A DNA stretch of 64,000 nucleotides from Bryum argenteum. Lineage: Eukaryota > Streptophyta > Bryopsida > Bryales > Bryaceae. The notes under the pieces are model-generated. The model made no database searches. It was not told the origin of the DNA and worked only from the letters and a program-made list of their open reading frames with translations. The translations under genes and the position numbers were made by a program. Position 1 is the stretch's first letter. Each line of letters starts with the position of its first letter. The DNA lies in NCBI GenBank assembly GCA_037043015.1, contig CM073326.1:4065845-4129844 (forward strand), read 5' to 3'. Positions 22,174 to 35,012 of this stretch are shown here, in pieces.

Positions 22174-25100
22174 TCAGAGCTTGGATTTGGCTACCGATCG
22201 ATCTGGTTTTTGAATCTTCCGTATTAAGCCTTCTTGACAAGCTGTCATGACTAGCTGCAAAATTTTCAAACAAAGAGAATTAGTATACAGCAAAATCTCA
22301 TAACATCATCACTTACAAGGCGAGTTTGTACCTCTCCACTTTGGGTGTAGAAATGGCCATACGCTGATCCTCGACCATTGCTTGCACGGTGGCTCGATTG
22401 CTGCAAATTCATCAAGATTTACTGCCTTCTAATAGGAGAAAAAATGTTCACAGGGTGCTAGCACATATACTAGAGCCTAGAAATGATAACAGAGAGCAGG
22501 ATTTTTTAGAGAAATTATCATCGTGATGAAGTTTAAACTTGTGACCGTAGCATATTCTACTGGTGTGTGTGCTGCCTATTGAAAAAAGCATGACAACGTG
22601 TTAGGCCTTCATCCAGAAAACACGAATAACTTACCACAAAGAGAAGCCATTCATCAGCTCTGAAAGGCTTGTGAAACCACATGCTGCCACAAAAACACGA
22701 GTGAATGAGCCAATACGTGTAGCATGAAGAAAGAGATCTCACTTGTGGAGAATGTTGTCAGTCACTCATTCAAATGTTAGCTTAGATCCTCTTCTAGGTC
22801 TGCTTGCTGTGAGCCGCTGGTAGTCTCCAATTTATTTCGATGTTTGAGATTTTCCGGGTTCAGGTCGTAAACAACGTCCATATTCAAACTACAGGTGCTC
22901 ACTCTTAAATGGACGCATACGTATGATTAAGAAAACGATTATAGATAACTTTTAGCAATATTACGTAAAGATTCGGGTATTCAACACTGTAGACAACTAA
23001 GTCCACGAGAATCTAAGCACACAATGCCTGCTCATGTTCATTGAAAGAAGACCTACATCGATGGAAATCCATTCATTTGACCACTTGAAGAGAAGAGCTT
23101 AAAGAATCAGGAAAGACATACGAGTGGTCCAGACTCAGTAGGCGAAACGGTACGGTTCGATGAGGCCGCCCAGCAGTATTTAAGAATGTCCAATCAGATG
23201 CATACGCAGCTGCACAACTGCGGAAGCCAGTTCATTGAGAAAGTTAGAAACTGTCTTCGAATATGAAGAAAATGCTCAAGATATGGTTCCAATCCACCCT
23301 CAGCATATTCCTGCAGCTGAGAGGGGTCAACCAATGCCAAAGCAGTAGCAAATGAGCGCCTCCTCGTTGTATGGATGTAATCGTCCAATGTTTTTAAAAA
23401 GAGAGAACATATCCAAAGCGAAACCAAAACCTCTTCTGAAGGCCAATTTTCAACAATCACGACAATCTCGATTAGCAGTTGAGTGGAGATTGCAAACATA
23501 CCGGTGAAGAGCATCCTCGTCAGTCAGTTTGCCCTTTGATTTGATCCACACGCTTTGCCTGCATCATTCAACGGCAAAGTTGGTACAGAGGGACTATGTA
23601 GAACCATGTCCTATCCCCAAACACAGAAGCAGGACCAAGGGTAATACCATGGTGGCAATGCCACTCGTATAACTTCATCGCAGGGATTAACTTCCTTCAC
23701 ATCCAGAGGACTCAGATTTGGCTTTGCCCTCGCCAACTCCTGCCTCTTCTTCCTGTCATAGTACATCGTGCTCAGTTCCATTAGAGGCTCTATCCGAATA
23801 ATTGCCTAGAAGGACTCTTTTCAACATCCTATCAACAAATCCTGCAGAGTCTCTTCGGCCTTAAACGAGGGAACGCAGAGGGCATATATTGCATTCTAGA
23901 CAACCTGAAAAGAGAATAAGAGGACAGAAGTGATTACAGAGGAATTCGAGGATCTGACAAGTATCGCTTTCGTAACTCCTCTTGGGATACAAGCTGGGCA
24001 TCCAGAGAAGGATGTCAATGGATTACATTACATCATCTTAGAGGTCTGAAAAACTTGAGGTAGATGTTAACGGCAATATCATACTCACTGACTACCACAC
24101 TACCACATAAATACAACACAAGTTGCACGATGAAAGTAGAACCAATCAGCTCTAAGTTTACCTGGTCTGGCCCGGGGACACCACTTGGCATGGGTTCTTG
24201 ATGCTCAAAACCTCCGTCATTCGTCGATCTCTGTGAAAAAGCTCATACAAGATCACAAAGAACATTCTGCAGGCTCATGTAGACGTGAGGTATTTTAACA
24301 GATATGGCAGCCAGGCAAAGGACCTTACGCTACCTAAAAAGGTCAGACTAGTCGCCAGAGACGATCTCTGCGATCAGCAACTGACTTGTGAAATTTTATG
24401 TTAGCGTTTCTGAATGTCATCGATATCAAAGTGTATTTGCCTGCATGAAAGGAGCTACTGTTGTGCCCACCTGAAATGATGCATGCATCGTAAAGACTAC
24501 TTTGCCTTTCTGCATTGCAGAAACCTGCCGTGTTGCAAAAGTATGCCCATCTCGCGTTCTGTCCACCTTGTAGATAATAGGAACTGCATTCAGTACTCGG
24601 AATTAGCATGTACGGCTGTCTATGATCGTATTTGACTTAAACGAAATAAAAGCTTCAGGGATAAATCTACCAGAGCTGCTTCAGAAACGTAAAATTCGAC
24701 CTTACTTCCTGAAGTCAATGAAGGCTTCATTCACATGTGTAGATCTATTTCTTATGCCTAACCTAACTGGAATTGAAACATAATTGTGTAGGTGGAAAGG
24801 AACTGAAACATACTTCGATCATCTCCAGTAAGAAGGAAGTAGGCATGGAGGCTGTGAACCAGAAGTGCAGGATCCACGGATTTGCTTACAGCTGCTAAGG
24901 CCTGCGAAACGTGCTCTACAGTGAGTCTTCACATAGCTATGAATGCAGACATTGCATTTCCGAGACATCATCATGCTATAGCATGAAGCCACACCAGCTA
25001 TGAACCAAAGTCAAAGACGTACATCCACAGTAAGCTGATTGACTTACTTGGCCTAGCAGCTGCCCACCATAGACATTCCCCCCGAAAGAAGGGTATCCCT

Positions 25101-26945
25101 CCTCCGTAAATCCTCTATACAAATCAATCTGCAATCATCAAAGTACCGTAAGCATCTGAGAGATATTGATGTCCCTAACCACGTAATCCTGTCACAGTTC
25201 GCGTGCATCTCGAAGGCCAATGAATGCAGCCTTATTCTCAACACATTGGTAGCGAGATGCTCGTGATGCTGCTGGTTTATACCTCTAATTTCTCCAGATG
25301 TAATATGCGCTCAAGTAGAGCAACTCCACCTTCCGGTTGTTGTGTCCAGATAGAGACGCCTGAAAGAAGATCCGAATTTTCATTGCGAAGCACAAAACAA
25401 ACCACCTGCAGTCAACTGCATAGGTTAGCAATTTCAAGGATGCCAATAATTAGAGTTCTCAGTAAACAAGTCAACCAACTTACATTCTCTCTACTAGAGT
25501 AAGATGAATTCACAACGATCGAACACTCTGTAACCAAGTAAAAGCCTGTATGCAAGCCAAACTGTGTTGAGCATAATTGTACAGGATTTGGATTCAGAAC
25601 TCACACAACAATTTCGCACTCGTAACCATCAGTTAAGCATCCAATCCAAGGTTAAGGAGGATATCGGTTACGTTAAGAAATGAAACATGACAAAGTAGGT
25701 TTATTTAGATAAAGACCTCACCTCAGTAATAGCCGTGACATCAGACTTATTAAAAGTCCTAACTTCTCCAGCGCTCGCTGGTCAGGTACAAATGACACAA
25801 ATCAGCAAACTTACATACACTGCACAAATCCTGATCATACTCCGTAAACAAGCCACAGTCGCTAGAACCCTACCCCTATTCTGATGAATTCCCATGAATG
25901 TTCTTACACGAAAAACTGACAACTCACCGTATCCAAAATAGTCTCCAGGTTTTAAAGTTGCCGTAATGTTGGTTACTTCTTCTCCAGTAGCAGGAAGTGA
26001 GACTTCTGCCTGCCAAAGCACATTATTACTTGAAAGCGTACGCAATTCGACAGGACAAACAAATATACTCGATCCAGAAAACCCCTCCACAGCAGAATAA
26101 AGACTTAATCAAAGCATGACTGCAAAATCAAGAGGTCAAAATTACTTGTCCTCTATAAAGAAAGTATAGTCCATCTTCAGGTGCACCTTCTCGCAATAGC
26201 ATCTCCCCCCTCCCTGAACGAGGGAGCACCAGTTAGTAAATAACACTGATTGCACCAATCTCCTAAAATGGAGTACAGTCATAGCAGACTCACCAAATTG
26301 GAGTGGCTCCACTACTTCTGCAATCCTCTGAACCGACGTCCCAGGTAGCTGCTGTAATAATGGTATCGAGCCTAGAAAGTACATCACTGCATCACAATCA
26401 AGATAAAATCAAAAATTCCATCAAACTGCACCTGTTTTTGAGCTGTAAAGTAGTAAAAATTGAAACTACAATAAGTGCGTCTACGAGATCGAAAATGCTC
26501 AGCGCTTTCACCATAAGCTCGTCGTATCCACGAAATCCAATTTCTAACTCAACTTAAATCGAAGATCACTATATGATTTTCCAGTGTGTTAGGAGTATAA
26601 TCATCCGCATGCAATTAGAGACATCATCAAAAACGCGATAATGAAAGATTTTATCGTCGCTTACAATGCATCCCTAAACTGATCCGTACAACCTAATCCG
26701 ATACTGTTAAATCATATCCAGTGTACACTGTAAGACTCTTCCTGTAGCTCATGTTATAGATTAGAGAATTACAAACAAGCACAATTCTAAAATACAATTA
26801 CAAATACAAATAACTAGTGCGAGACTAACTGTTAAATTATGCACTTAGGAGCTAATGCAATTGTTGATTGCGAACAGGGAGCACGATCATCACCTTCTTC
26901 AGACGGAACCGCAATCGGCACTCCTGTCCTCTTTGTTTCCGCCAT
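22174..26945 (-). CDS. ACH2: Peroxisomal acyl-CoA thioesterase (TesB/ACOT8 type) with cyclic-nucleotide-binding-like N-domain
   Basis: It hydrolyses fatty acyl-CoA to fatty acid and CoA; the C-terminal SKL is a PTS1 signal, so it acts in peroxisomes. I placed 17 exons with consistent GT/AG sites and phase, giving 445 residues: 26894-26945, 26294-26386, 26146-26213, 25928-26009, 25722-25777, 25283-25405, 25048-25128, 24814-24901, 24471-24583, 24162-24230, 23938-23993, 23648-23752, 23502-23558, 23122-23217, 22635-22683, 22332-22400, 22174-22254. The N-terminal about 130 residues form a cNMP-binding-like fold ([19 protein letters not shown], then [11 protein letters not shown], then KPGDYFGYG). 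The two hot-dog domains follow: [37 protein letters not shown], then [18 protein letters not shown] with the catalytic Asp, and CQEGLIR with the Gln of the TesB Asp-Ser/Thr-Gln triad. The domain order matches plant ACH2-type enzymes. It appears intact; cNMP binding itself is not shown. Confidence 0.93.
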
Positions 26946-27257
26946 CGCAATTTTCCTCCTCAACTTAATACCCTGACAAGCAATTTCAGCCGATCAAACA
27001 TCTTTTCCATCACTAGGAAAAAATCGAGTGCATCTTCATGATCAATTTGCTCCAAATTCCAAACAATAGTAAGTTACTGACCTCTGCGAGATTTTCCAAT
27101 CGGAAAATGGCAGAATGTAAATTACAACAAGCCGCGCCGAAGAAATGATACAGTAAGTTAGCTTAATGACTAGGAAACTTCCGCCGCACACAAGCATGCG
27201 AAACACACATTCGGGCCCAATCGGCCCTCTACAATTGTCCCGCTGCTTTGAAGTTTC

Positions 27258-27966
27258 CTATTACAAACTACTAAGGTACCCGTCGTCTCTACGGTGAAGC
27301 TCTTTATATGTCATTAAGGTAGAGTGTCCTATAAGCGCCACCCTTAACAGATCTGACCTATTTTTAGCACTAGTAAACTCAAAATAAAATTATGACCACA
27401 TTCGAATAGGTTTTCAGGAGGATTGCAAAAATTTGCAACATGTAATTTGCATTTGTGAATTTTATACAAAATTCCAAAGTGCCAAGTAAGGTTTGACCCA
27501 TAAGCGTTATATACAAATGAGGTACATCTGTATTTTCACAATCTACAAATGAGGTACAGCGCCATTTTAGGTCCCCTGGCGCTTTTAGGTAGTCCAACCG
27601 TATACGGTACTTTCAAAAGTATCCCGTATCTTCCATTTCCTCAAACAATATCATGTTTATTATTTTTATACATGCCCTTTCTTTTTTTCTTTTTTCTTTT
27701 TTCTTTTTTTCTTTTTTCTTGTAAAAGAAAATTTAAATATTTTTTTAGATTTTTATACATAATCCAAAAAAACATAAAAAAAGTTGGTAGGTAAGTTGGT
27801 AATATCATGATTGGTAGGTAAGTTGGTAATATCATGGTTGGTAGGTAAGTTGGTAATATCATGATTGGTAGGTTGGTAGGTTGGTAGGTTTGTAGGTTGG
27901 TAGGTTGGTAAGTTGGTAAGTTAGTGGATAGGAAGGATCGCCGGGCGGACCCAATTCTATTATATA
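27258..27966 (+). repeat. Dispersed 'CCCGTCGT...GGTAGGTTGGT' repeat, copy R3, with a nested MITE
   Basis: The left part (CTACTAAGGTACCCGTCGTC ... CTCTTTATATGTCA) and the right part (ACGGTACTTTCAAAAGTATC onward) are separated by the 288-bp MITE at 27315-27602. R1, R2 and R4 have an uninterrupted ATGGTACTTT at this point. The 3' portion holds a long GGTAGGTAAGTTGGTAATATC minisatellite. Confidence 0.75.
27315..27602 (-). mobile_element. MITE family 2, copy 2 (288 bp)
   Basis: Reversed relative of 18312-18598. The left end, TAAGGTAGAGTGTCCTATAA, is well kept; the right end (GGCGCTTTTAGGTAGTCCAA) has drifted. The interior match includes GATCTGACCTATTTTTAGCA. The flanks fit a TA target. Confidence 0.85.
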
Positions 27967-28383
27967 CTAGCGTGGTACCCGTCATTCCAATGGACGATGA
28001 TCGTCAATTTTCACGTGTGACGCTACAGAAGCTTAGGATGAAGATACGGTACCGCTTCTGAGATCAACTCTCTTCAATGTGATGATTGCGTGCAATTCTT
28101 ATATAGGTCGAAGCAATGCTTCCTCATGAGGTCTCTGTCGTCTCGACGGGGAGCTCTTTATATGGTACTTTCATAAAGTATCCTATGTCTACCATTTCCT
28201 ATTATTTTTATATATGTCCGTTTCTTTTTTTTATGTTTTTTTTTTATATATACATAATCTAGAAAACACATAAGAAGGTAGGTAAGTTGGTTAGTTTGTA
28301 GGTTGGTAGGTTGGTATGTTAGTAGGTTGGTAAATTTGTGGGTAGGAAGGATCACCAAAGGACGGACCAAATTTTGTTATATA
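27967..28383 (+). repeat. Dispersed 'CCCGTCGT...GGTAGGTTGGT' repeat, copy R4
   Basis: It begins TACTAGCGTGGTACCCGTCA directly at the end of R3, contains an extra about 130 bp, then resumes GTCGTCTCGACGGGGAGCTC, TATGGTACTTTCATAAAG, the GGTAGGTAAGTTGG minisatellite and GGAAGGATCACC. Confidence 0.65.
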
Positions 28384-29527
28384 TGTAGAGGCAGTCTACT
28401 TATTATTGAGAATCAATCGACTTGTGTGAAGCAGTTGATAGATGATTCTCATTACTTTTTGAGGATTTGATGATGATTTCTTCCTATTAAAGATCCCTTG
28501 TGATCTCGACCTGATCACAACAATAACTTAGTCATATAATCAAGATTCATATATTTAACCCCTAAAGGTGAGTGAGGCTCTAATCGAGTTGATTGAACTT
28601 TGAAACCTTTCGTAGGTTGTAGAGTTTTTCGTTAGCTTTTCAAATAGTCATCCCATGCTCCAAAATTCTTCATACTTTGGGAGACATTCATGGTCAAAGT
28701 TTAAAAACACAATATGAAATTTGCTCAAAATTTCCCAAAATGCCATTTATACTCAACTATTCATTTAAGGGAACCTCCCGCGTTTGCCAGCTGAGCGCTT
28801 TAGTAAGTTGTCTACGGTTGTGTAGCTCGTGTAACCTGCCTTGCCACCTTAGGTCGGTTGCCACATCTAATCTGGTGCTCTTTCCACTATGCCTCTTCGA
28901 ACTGGGCCTACCAACACTATAGAGTTCCAAATTGGAGGTCGGCTATTCCCAGAAAAAAAAAGGCAAAAAAATAAAAAACTAAAAAAAAACCTGTATCGTA
29001 AAATTGTACCACAGCCTCTTCCAAACCCCAATTTATTGCCAAATCCTTGAGAATTCATCCATACCTATAAAACGTTAGAAATTTAGATGCCTACAAAAAC
29101 CCAAAATCAAAACCTCCACGCTCTTGCTAGTGACTCTAGCCATAATAACGTCATTAATGTGAACTAATCAAAGATGTCATAATCGATCAACGATTCTTGG
29201 TGGATGAAGGCATTCTTCATCCGGGCGTGACTGTCCTGTAGGCATGATCGCCAGTGCGAGGGATGCCGAGGGGCCGGCCAATTTCAATTTCATGTGCTTT
29301 CGGGCCCGATTCATGGAGTCCGAAATCTCAATCAGATTGCACACCTTCTATTGACATCATAATAATTTTTGCTTTTTAGATTTCGAAAGAGCCGATTGTA
29401 GGGTAATATCGTTTTCTGTGGAGAAATTGCTGGATTGCTGTGTGCGATTGATTGGTTTTTTGGATTGAGTATAAAGGAGATTTGGTGTAGCTTTGGTTTA
29501 GGCCGGAGCCCGGCTGAAGTGGCGGCC
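28384..29527. other. Intergenic DNA and upstream region of AXR1
   Basis: No gene is seen. Between 29270 and 29320, GGGGCCGGCCAATTTC and TTTCGGGCCCGATTC give CCAAT-like and GGCCC-like motifs about 200-250 bp upstream of the AXR1 start, which could be promoter elements. No obvious TATA box is seen. Confidence 0.4.
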
Positions 29528-32500
29528 ATGGCGCAGCGGAACAACAAGTACGATCGCCAGCTCAGGTATGTAACCCCTTCTTTCCATTCTGCAGGTTTAG
29601 GGTTTTCTGCTGGAGGACTGCGGCAAGATTGATTTTATGTATCAAGACTAGGTCAATTTCGTAGCTGCTATGCGTTTTGGAGTTTTTGATTGCTGTATTT
29701 GCATGAGAAGGAGATTTTTTAGTAGAGATTTTATCTGTTGTGCAGAATATGGGGCGAGCATGGACAGTCTGCACTGGAACGAGCACGCGTTTGTGTCCTC
29801 AATTGTGGTCCGACCGGCTCAGAGGCTCTAAAGAATTTAGTCTTAGGAGGCATTGGATCGTTCACTATTGTGGATGCATCTAAAGTCTCTGCGTCGGACT
29901 TGGGCAATAATTATCTAGGTGAGCTTCGGTTTGACGTGCTGGTTCGGTCCATGAGCTTCAGCTCCAGTCTGTCATTGCTCGAACCTTTGCCGCTGGTGTA
30001 TTTGATTTTTAGAGGTGCTATGATGGATCCTTTGCAGTTGATTGGGAAAGTATGGGGCAATCCAAAGCCAAGAGTGTCTGCGCATTGCTACAGGAACTGA
30101 ATGAGTCAGTTGGTGCAAAGTTTGTGGAAGAGTCTCCAGAAGCTCTCTTGGAGTCGAACCCGGCGTTCTTTGCACAATTTACTCTTGTTATCGCAACTCA
30201 GGTAGATCCGTCTTCCGAAATGTACTCAGCAACACGACTTGCTTTCTGTTGAGAAACCGGAATAGTTGTTGGCACACTTTGCTTCATCATTTTCTGTGCA
30301 CCAAGTGCATTGGGTGGCTTATCACTGTCATGCATATTTAGGCAGAGATCACTATACCAGCAAGTTCCGGACCTAGAATTTGTAAGCTGGTAGTAAACTG
30401 CAATAATTGTGAATAGAAAAATGTAGGGTAACTTCTCTCAATTGGCACAATTGTGTACTATCCTTGAAGCTTTTTAAATTCTGGAATAGTTCAAGTCCTA
30501 CGTACGTTGGGAACCGAGGTAGGAATAAAGTTCGTGCGGACTTGCAAACTTATCTAAGCATGCTATGTAGTGTCATGTAAAAGTTTCATGCAGAGTTGCC
30601 TGAATGTATCTTTTCCAGATGACTGAGGCGCCTTTGTTGAAGCTGGAGGAGATATGTCGGCAGCAACAAGTTATGCTCGTGATTGCCCGCTCGTATGGCT
30701 TGTCGGGGCTTGTTCGATTGAGTGTCAGGGTACGTGGCTCTTTCGGTCCAGCTCACGTGCATTATTCCTCGAATCTGCTGTGTAGTAACTAGGATAAATG
30801 GCAACCATGAGAATCACATATGGTTGACATTTAATTTGGCATTACTGATTTTACAGGAGCATGACGTAATCGAGTCAAAACCAGATAACAAAGTGGAGGA
30901 TCTCCGACTGCATAAACCCTGGCCTGAACTTCAAAGGTCTGACTTACCTAGTGTTTTCTACTTTGAATATGGAATCGTCGTGGGTTTAGATGAAGTTTCG
31001 AGGTGTTTGTGTACTTACAAGAGTACTTTCTCACCATATTGCTTATAAACATGAAATTCACCATCTCATTACTTTATGTTTCTGCAGCTATGTCGACGAG
31101 TTCGACATTGATACCGAAGACAACAACATCCACAAACATATTCCATTTGCAGTGCTACTAATAAAAATTGCAGAAGATTGGAAAAAAGCACATGATGGCA
31201 AGTTGCCAGCAAATGCGAGACTCTTCAAGGTAATGTCTTAAAACCGCACACGCATGCAGCTTCCGACATCTCCTTTGTAGTTTTCAGGAATTCGCATAGA
31301 TCAACTCTCTCAGATTGTTAGTAAATTTTTATTGCGTCAATTTTCTTGCTCCTTAAAGGCTCTCTGTTATTTTGACATAAACTCAGGAAGCAATCACTGC
31401 TAGGCGGCGTGTCGAAGAGGACGAAGACAATTACAAGGAAGCTTTGAAAAGTGCATACATTATGTTGTACCCCCCCGGGATCAGTACGTTTATGACTCCC
31501 GCTGCTCACGAAGAACAATCTTTTCGTTGCTATCACTTGTTCAGTATCTGTAATCAAATAGTTCTCAAGACGTTTGATGACATCAAATTTCCTAACTTCA
31601 CTGATATATTTGAATGTTGAGTTCCGTTCCAGTCTTTCAGTGCTGGCTGATGAAATCCTTACTGAGGTGATACAGTTAACCTTTTTGTTTTCGTGGTATG
31701 TGACAGGTAAAGAACTGCGAGCCGTTTTGGAGGACAGCGCGGCAGATGTTGATTCGTCATCGTCTGACTTCTGGATCATGGTTTCTGCTCTCAAGGTTTG
31801 TCCAGATTCGATCATGTAATACTGGGTGAATTTGTTACTTTTAATCCTTGTCACCGTGTGTTCTCCAAGCTCATGTTTCCGGGTCTTGAATCTTTGGGTG
31901 AAAGACCGAGCTTCTCCTGTCCTCCCGTGGTTCTTGTTCTTGTTTGTGTCACTTTCGTGCACATCATTACATTCTCTGATTTTTGGTTCTGGAGTGTGTT
32001 GCAGCAATTCATAGAAAATGAAGGTCAAGGAGAGCCTCCTCTGGACGGTGCAATCCCAGACATGCATTCATTTACAGAGTGAGATTTTATTACTCTACTT
32101 ATAGTGTCTTATTGTTGTCACTCATGTAATGCATGTTGGTAGATGAGAAGTGCACCTTGTAACGTTTATTCTTATACGGTGCAATAAACGTGTTTATTTG
32201 ATTTGTGTTGCAGCTATTATATTAAGTTGCAAAAAGTCTATCAAGCTCGAGCAGAGGCTGATGTAACAGCCGTGGAAGGATACGTGACCCGCACATTAAA
32301 GCAGATTGGCCGGGACTCTTCTCCGATCCCTAGGAGTACCATAAAACTTTTTTGCAAGAATGCTCGAAATTTGAGGGTACGTGTACTATTACCTGCATGT
32401 TTCTTTGACTTAATTCGTACATTTTGGAGTATCTAGTTACCTAGAAGGTCCTTTTACGCATGAGCAGCTCTTAGAGTTACAAGACCTTGTGCAGGTATTG

Positions 32501-33639
32501 AGATGCAAGATGTTGAGCGACGAGTTTAGTTCACGGTCAGGACCTGAACTGCAGAGGCTTCTTGCAGTTGAAGAGAGCAGGTAACTTACTCATTTTATCT
32601 TTCCATGAGTGTGCATGGTGATATTTGCATTATTTCCGTGTTCTCCAATTAACTCGTGGAGCTGGTGTGCTCTAACATAATTTAGGTCAGAATACAACCT
32701 CATTTATTCCTGATATGTTCATTACTGGCTTTAGAGTTGATGATCACTACTTAGTTCGAAAAGAACGGTAGTCTATATCAACGAGAGTTTATCGATTTCG
32801 GCACCTTCGAAACATCTGAATTTGATCTTCATAATCATTTTTACTTGTCTATGTCTCTCTGGATTCCCCCTCATGACTGATCTATGAACCTCCAAATAGG
32901 TTGGACTTGTAATTACTTGCTATTATTGTGCAGTCATCCAGCTTTGTATGTGCTGCTTCGGGCAGTGGACCACTTCCACGCAACGTACAACAGATTTCCA
33001 GGTGTCTTCGACGGGTATGCTTCAGTGCATTCTTACAAAACTTAAGATCTAGAACCGTTTTAGGTTTGCTGAGGTTTTTTTATCGTATATCTGCTCCTAT
33101 CTGTCTCCTTTCCGGAATTGGTAGGGGGCACGGCTCATTACAGATGGACTTTTACTTGATGTTTGCAATAGTATGGGCGGCTTGGTTTTTGCTCTCTTGG
33201 TCTTGAATCAGGATGGCATGTTCGTACACTATCTCCTATGAATAGTCGAATCTGAATCACCAATATTTGTGTCCATGCAGGGAGATGGAAGAGGATGCAT
33301 CAAGGTTGAAGTCGTTAGCTGTAGGTCTATTGAATGACATGGGGGGAGGTGGAGCAAGTCTTCCTGAAGACGTTATCAGTGAAGTCTGTCGGTTTGGAGC
33401 AGGGGAAATTCATACTGTAGCCTCAATAGTGGGCGGAATTGCTTCACAAGAATGTATCAAGGTATTCCTCTTTTCTTCCTGGTTCATTATCACCGCCTTC
33501 TGTTTCTTTTTATGCTCAATGCAACTTGAGTTTGATCAATCTTTCTTGTCTGCAGTTATTGACAAGGCAATTCATTCCGATACAAGGAACATTCATCTAC
33601 AACGCCATGAACGCCACCTCCTTAGTTTTGAATGTCTAG
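29528..33639 (+). CDS. AXR1: AXR1: regulatory subunit of the NEDD8/RUB E1-activating enzyme
   Basis: It pairs with ECR1/UBA3 to adenylate NEDD8/RUB and pass it to the E2 enzyme, enabling cullin modification and hence SCF-type ubiquitin ligases, including auxin signalling. I placed 14 exons with matching phases, giving 520 residues, close to the usual about 540: 29528-29565, 29746-29918, 30038-30201, 30619-30729, 30857-30936, 31088-31229, 31387-31483, 31707-31795, 32005-32078, 32214-32376, 32495-32580, 32934-33014, 33281-33461, 33556-33639. Family motifs in order: [38 protein letters not shown] (nucleotide-fold start), [91 protein letters not shown] and the C-terminal [13 protein letters not shown]. 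As in other AXR1/APPBP1 subunits, the catalytic cysteine domain belongs to the partner. Intron 1 carries a telo-box (TTTAGGGTTTT near 29594). It looks intact. Confidence 0.97.
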
Positions 33640-34278
33640 CTGCGTTCACTGTCTCCTATTGTGGCTGCTGATAGGATACCTTAGGGGAGCGGCTGCCATT
33701 CTGCAGTGTGGGACCCCTTTATTTTTGCTGTCCTCTATACAATGAAAGGTTCGCTCTAGCAATCATGAATAGTTGTAGATGTAAGGGATGCGATCCAGCA
33801 CGTTCCTTCATTGTATTAGTGATTTGAAATGTACGCAGAACCTGGGACTCTCATTTTTGTCGGCTATCTGTTGCTAGAGCTTACCTTTGCAAGTGCGTTG
33901 TTGTTTCATCTGATGGGGAGCATGTTATCCCTTTTAATGACGTGCAGAATTGCTTCTACTTAGTTGCAAGGAACTGATCCATGATACCAACGATATGCTT
34001 GTTCTTGCTCCATTTTCTGTCCCTCAATCCAACTTTGTGTTCTGTGTGGCTCAGGGTCCCAATTTGTAAATGGTTTCAGAGCTCACAATACCCTGTTGCA
34101 ATTAGCCAAAGACGCGTATTCATAAGGTGCCGATCAGTGGCTCCTGTGAGTTAACTCAAGCAGTGAGTTTGATATGGCACCCGTGAGAAGCATGCCATTA
34201 CTCACAGTTTCTCACATGCACGAGGCTAACAGATTCCTCTACAAAGAGAATCTTGACTACTGTATGCTCATAGTGCTG
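33640..34278. other. AXR1 3' flank, no gene seen
   Basis: Probably includes the AXR1 3' UTR. No other gene is recognised. Confidence 0.5.
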
Positions 34279-34281
34279 TTA

Positions 34282-34742
34282 GAGCATCCCCATTAGCCGC
34301 GCGAACTGCCCTCGCCAACTCTAATTGGCGGGCCCGCACTAAAATACTACCCCAATGGCCACGCCATCCCTCCCTCCACCTTGGAGTGGCACTCTATTGG
34401 AGCCCCGCTCACGCCAAGTTTTCTCTCGTTGGAGGGAGACATTTTCCACACTCTATTGTGTAGTCAACGCGAAATAATAATATCAAAAAGCACCTCTTAA
34501 CACAATCTCCCACTTTTCACTACTTACATGGAATAAAGTGCAAAAATCATTAATGCCAAAGCCTCCCTCCCAAGGCCCACCCTCCCCAACCACACCCTCC
34601 TCAACCAATCAAAGCTATTTGGGGGGGCAATATAGCGAGCATCCATTGGAGCCCGCACCCTCCATTTAGTGGCACGCTAGAGTAGGTCCCTCGCCATTAT
34701 CCAATGGCGCGTCCCAATGGCGCGGAACCATTGGGGATGCCC
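34282..34742 (+). mobile_element. Tourist-like (PIF/Harbinger) MITE, 461 bp
   Basis: The terminal inverted repeats read GAGCATCCCCATTAGCCGCG on the left and, on the other strand, GGGCATCCCCAATGGTTCCG on the right. It is flanked by TTA at 34279-34281 and 34743-34745. The interior is GC-rich on both sides with an AT-rich centre. Confidence 0.9.
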
Positions 34743-34745
34743 TTA

Positions 34746-35012
34746 GAGCATCCGCACCCCTACTCGCCCAGGGTCTGACACATGCAATAAGTGGATGAAA
34801 AATGCTCCGGGCGTCAAGAAATGGCCCTCCAAATCTAAGTTTAGTTGACTAAATCTGACATTCTACTTGCTTATTGGTGCATTGACTATTTCACATGCAC
34901 TTTTGGTGCTTGAGGGGCCTTTAACGGTGGGGGAGTGTGATTTCAAGGGCTCTTCAAATCTAGATGAGCATTTTTAGCGAGTCACCTTCAGCGAGTAGGG
35001 ATGCAGATGCTC
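34746..35012 (+). mobile_element. Second Tourist-like MITE, 267 bp, abutting the first
   Basis: The left end GAGCATCCGCACCCCTACTC is matched on the other strand by GAGCATCTGCATCCCTACTC at the right end. It is flanked by TTA at 34743-34745, shared with the preceding MITE, and at 35013-35015. Confidence 0.9.

Noticed and set aside
28745..28925. tRNA-like or SINE-like word (minus strand GCTCAGCTGGCAAACGC) upstream of AXR1
   Set aside because: It resembles an A box, but I could not find a matching B box or a cloverleaf, so no tRNA or SINE is called.
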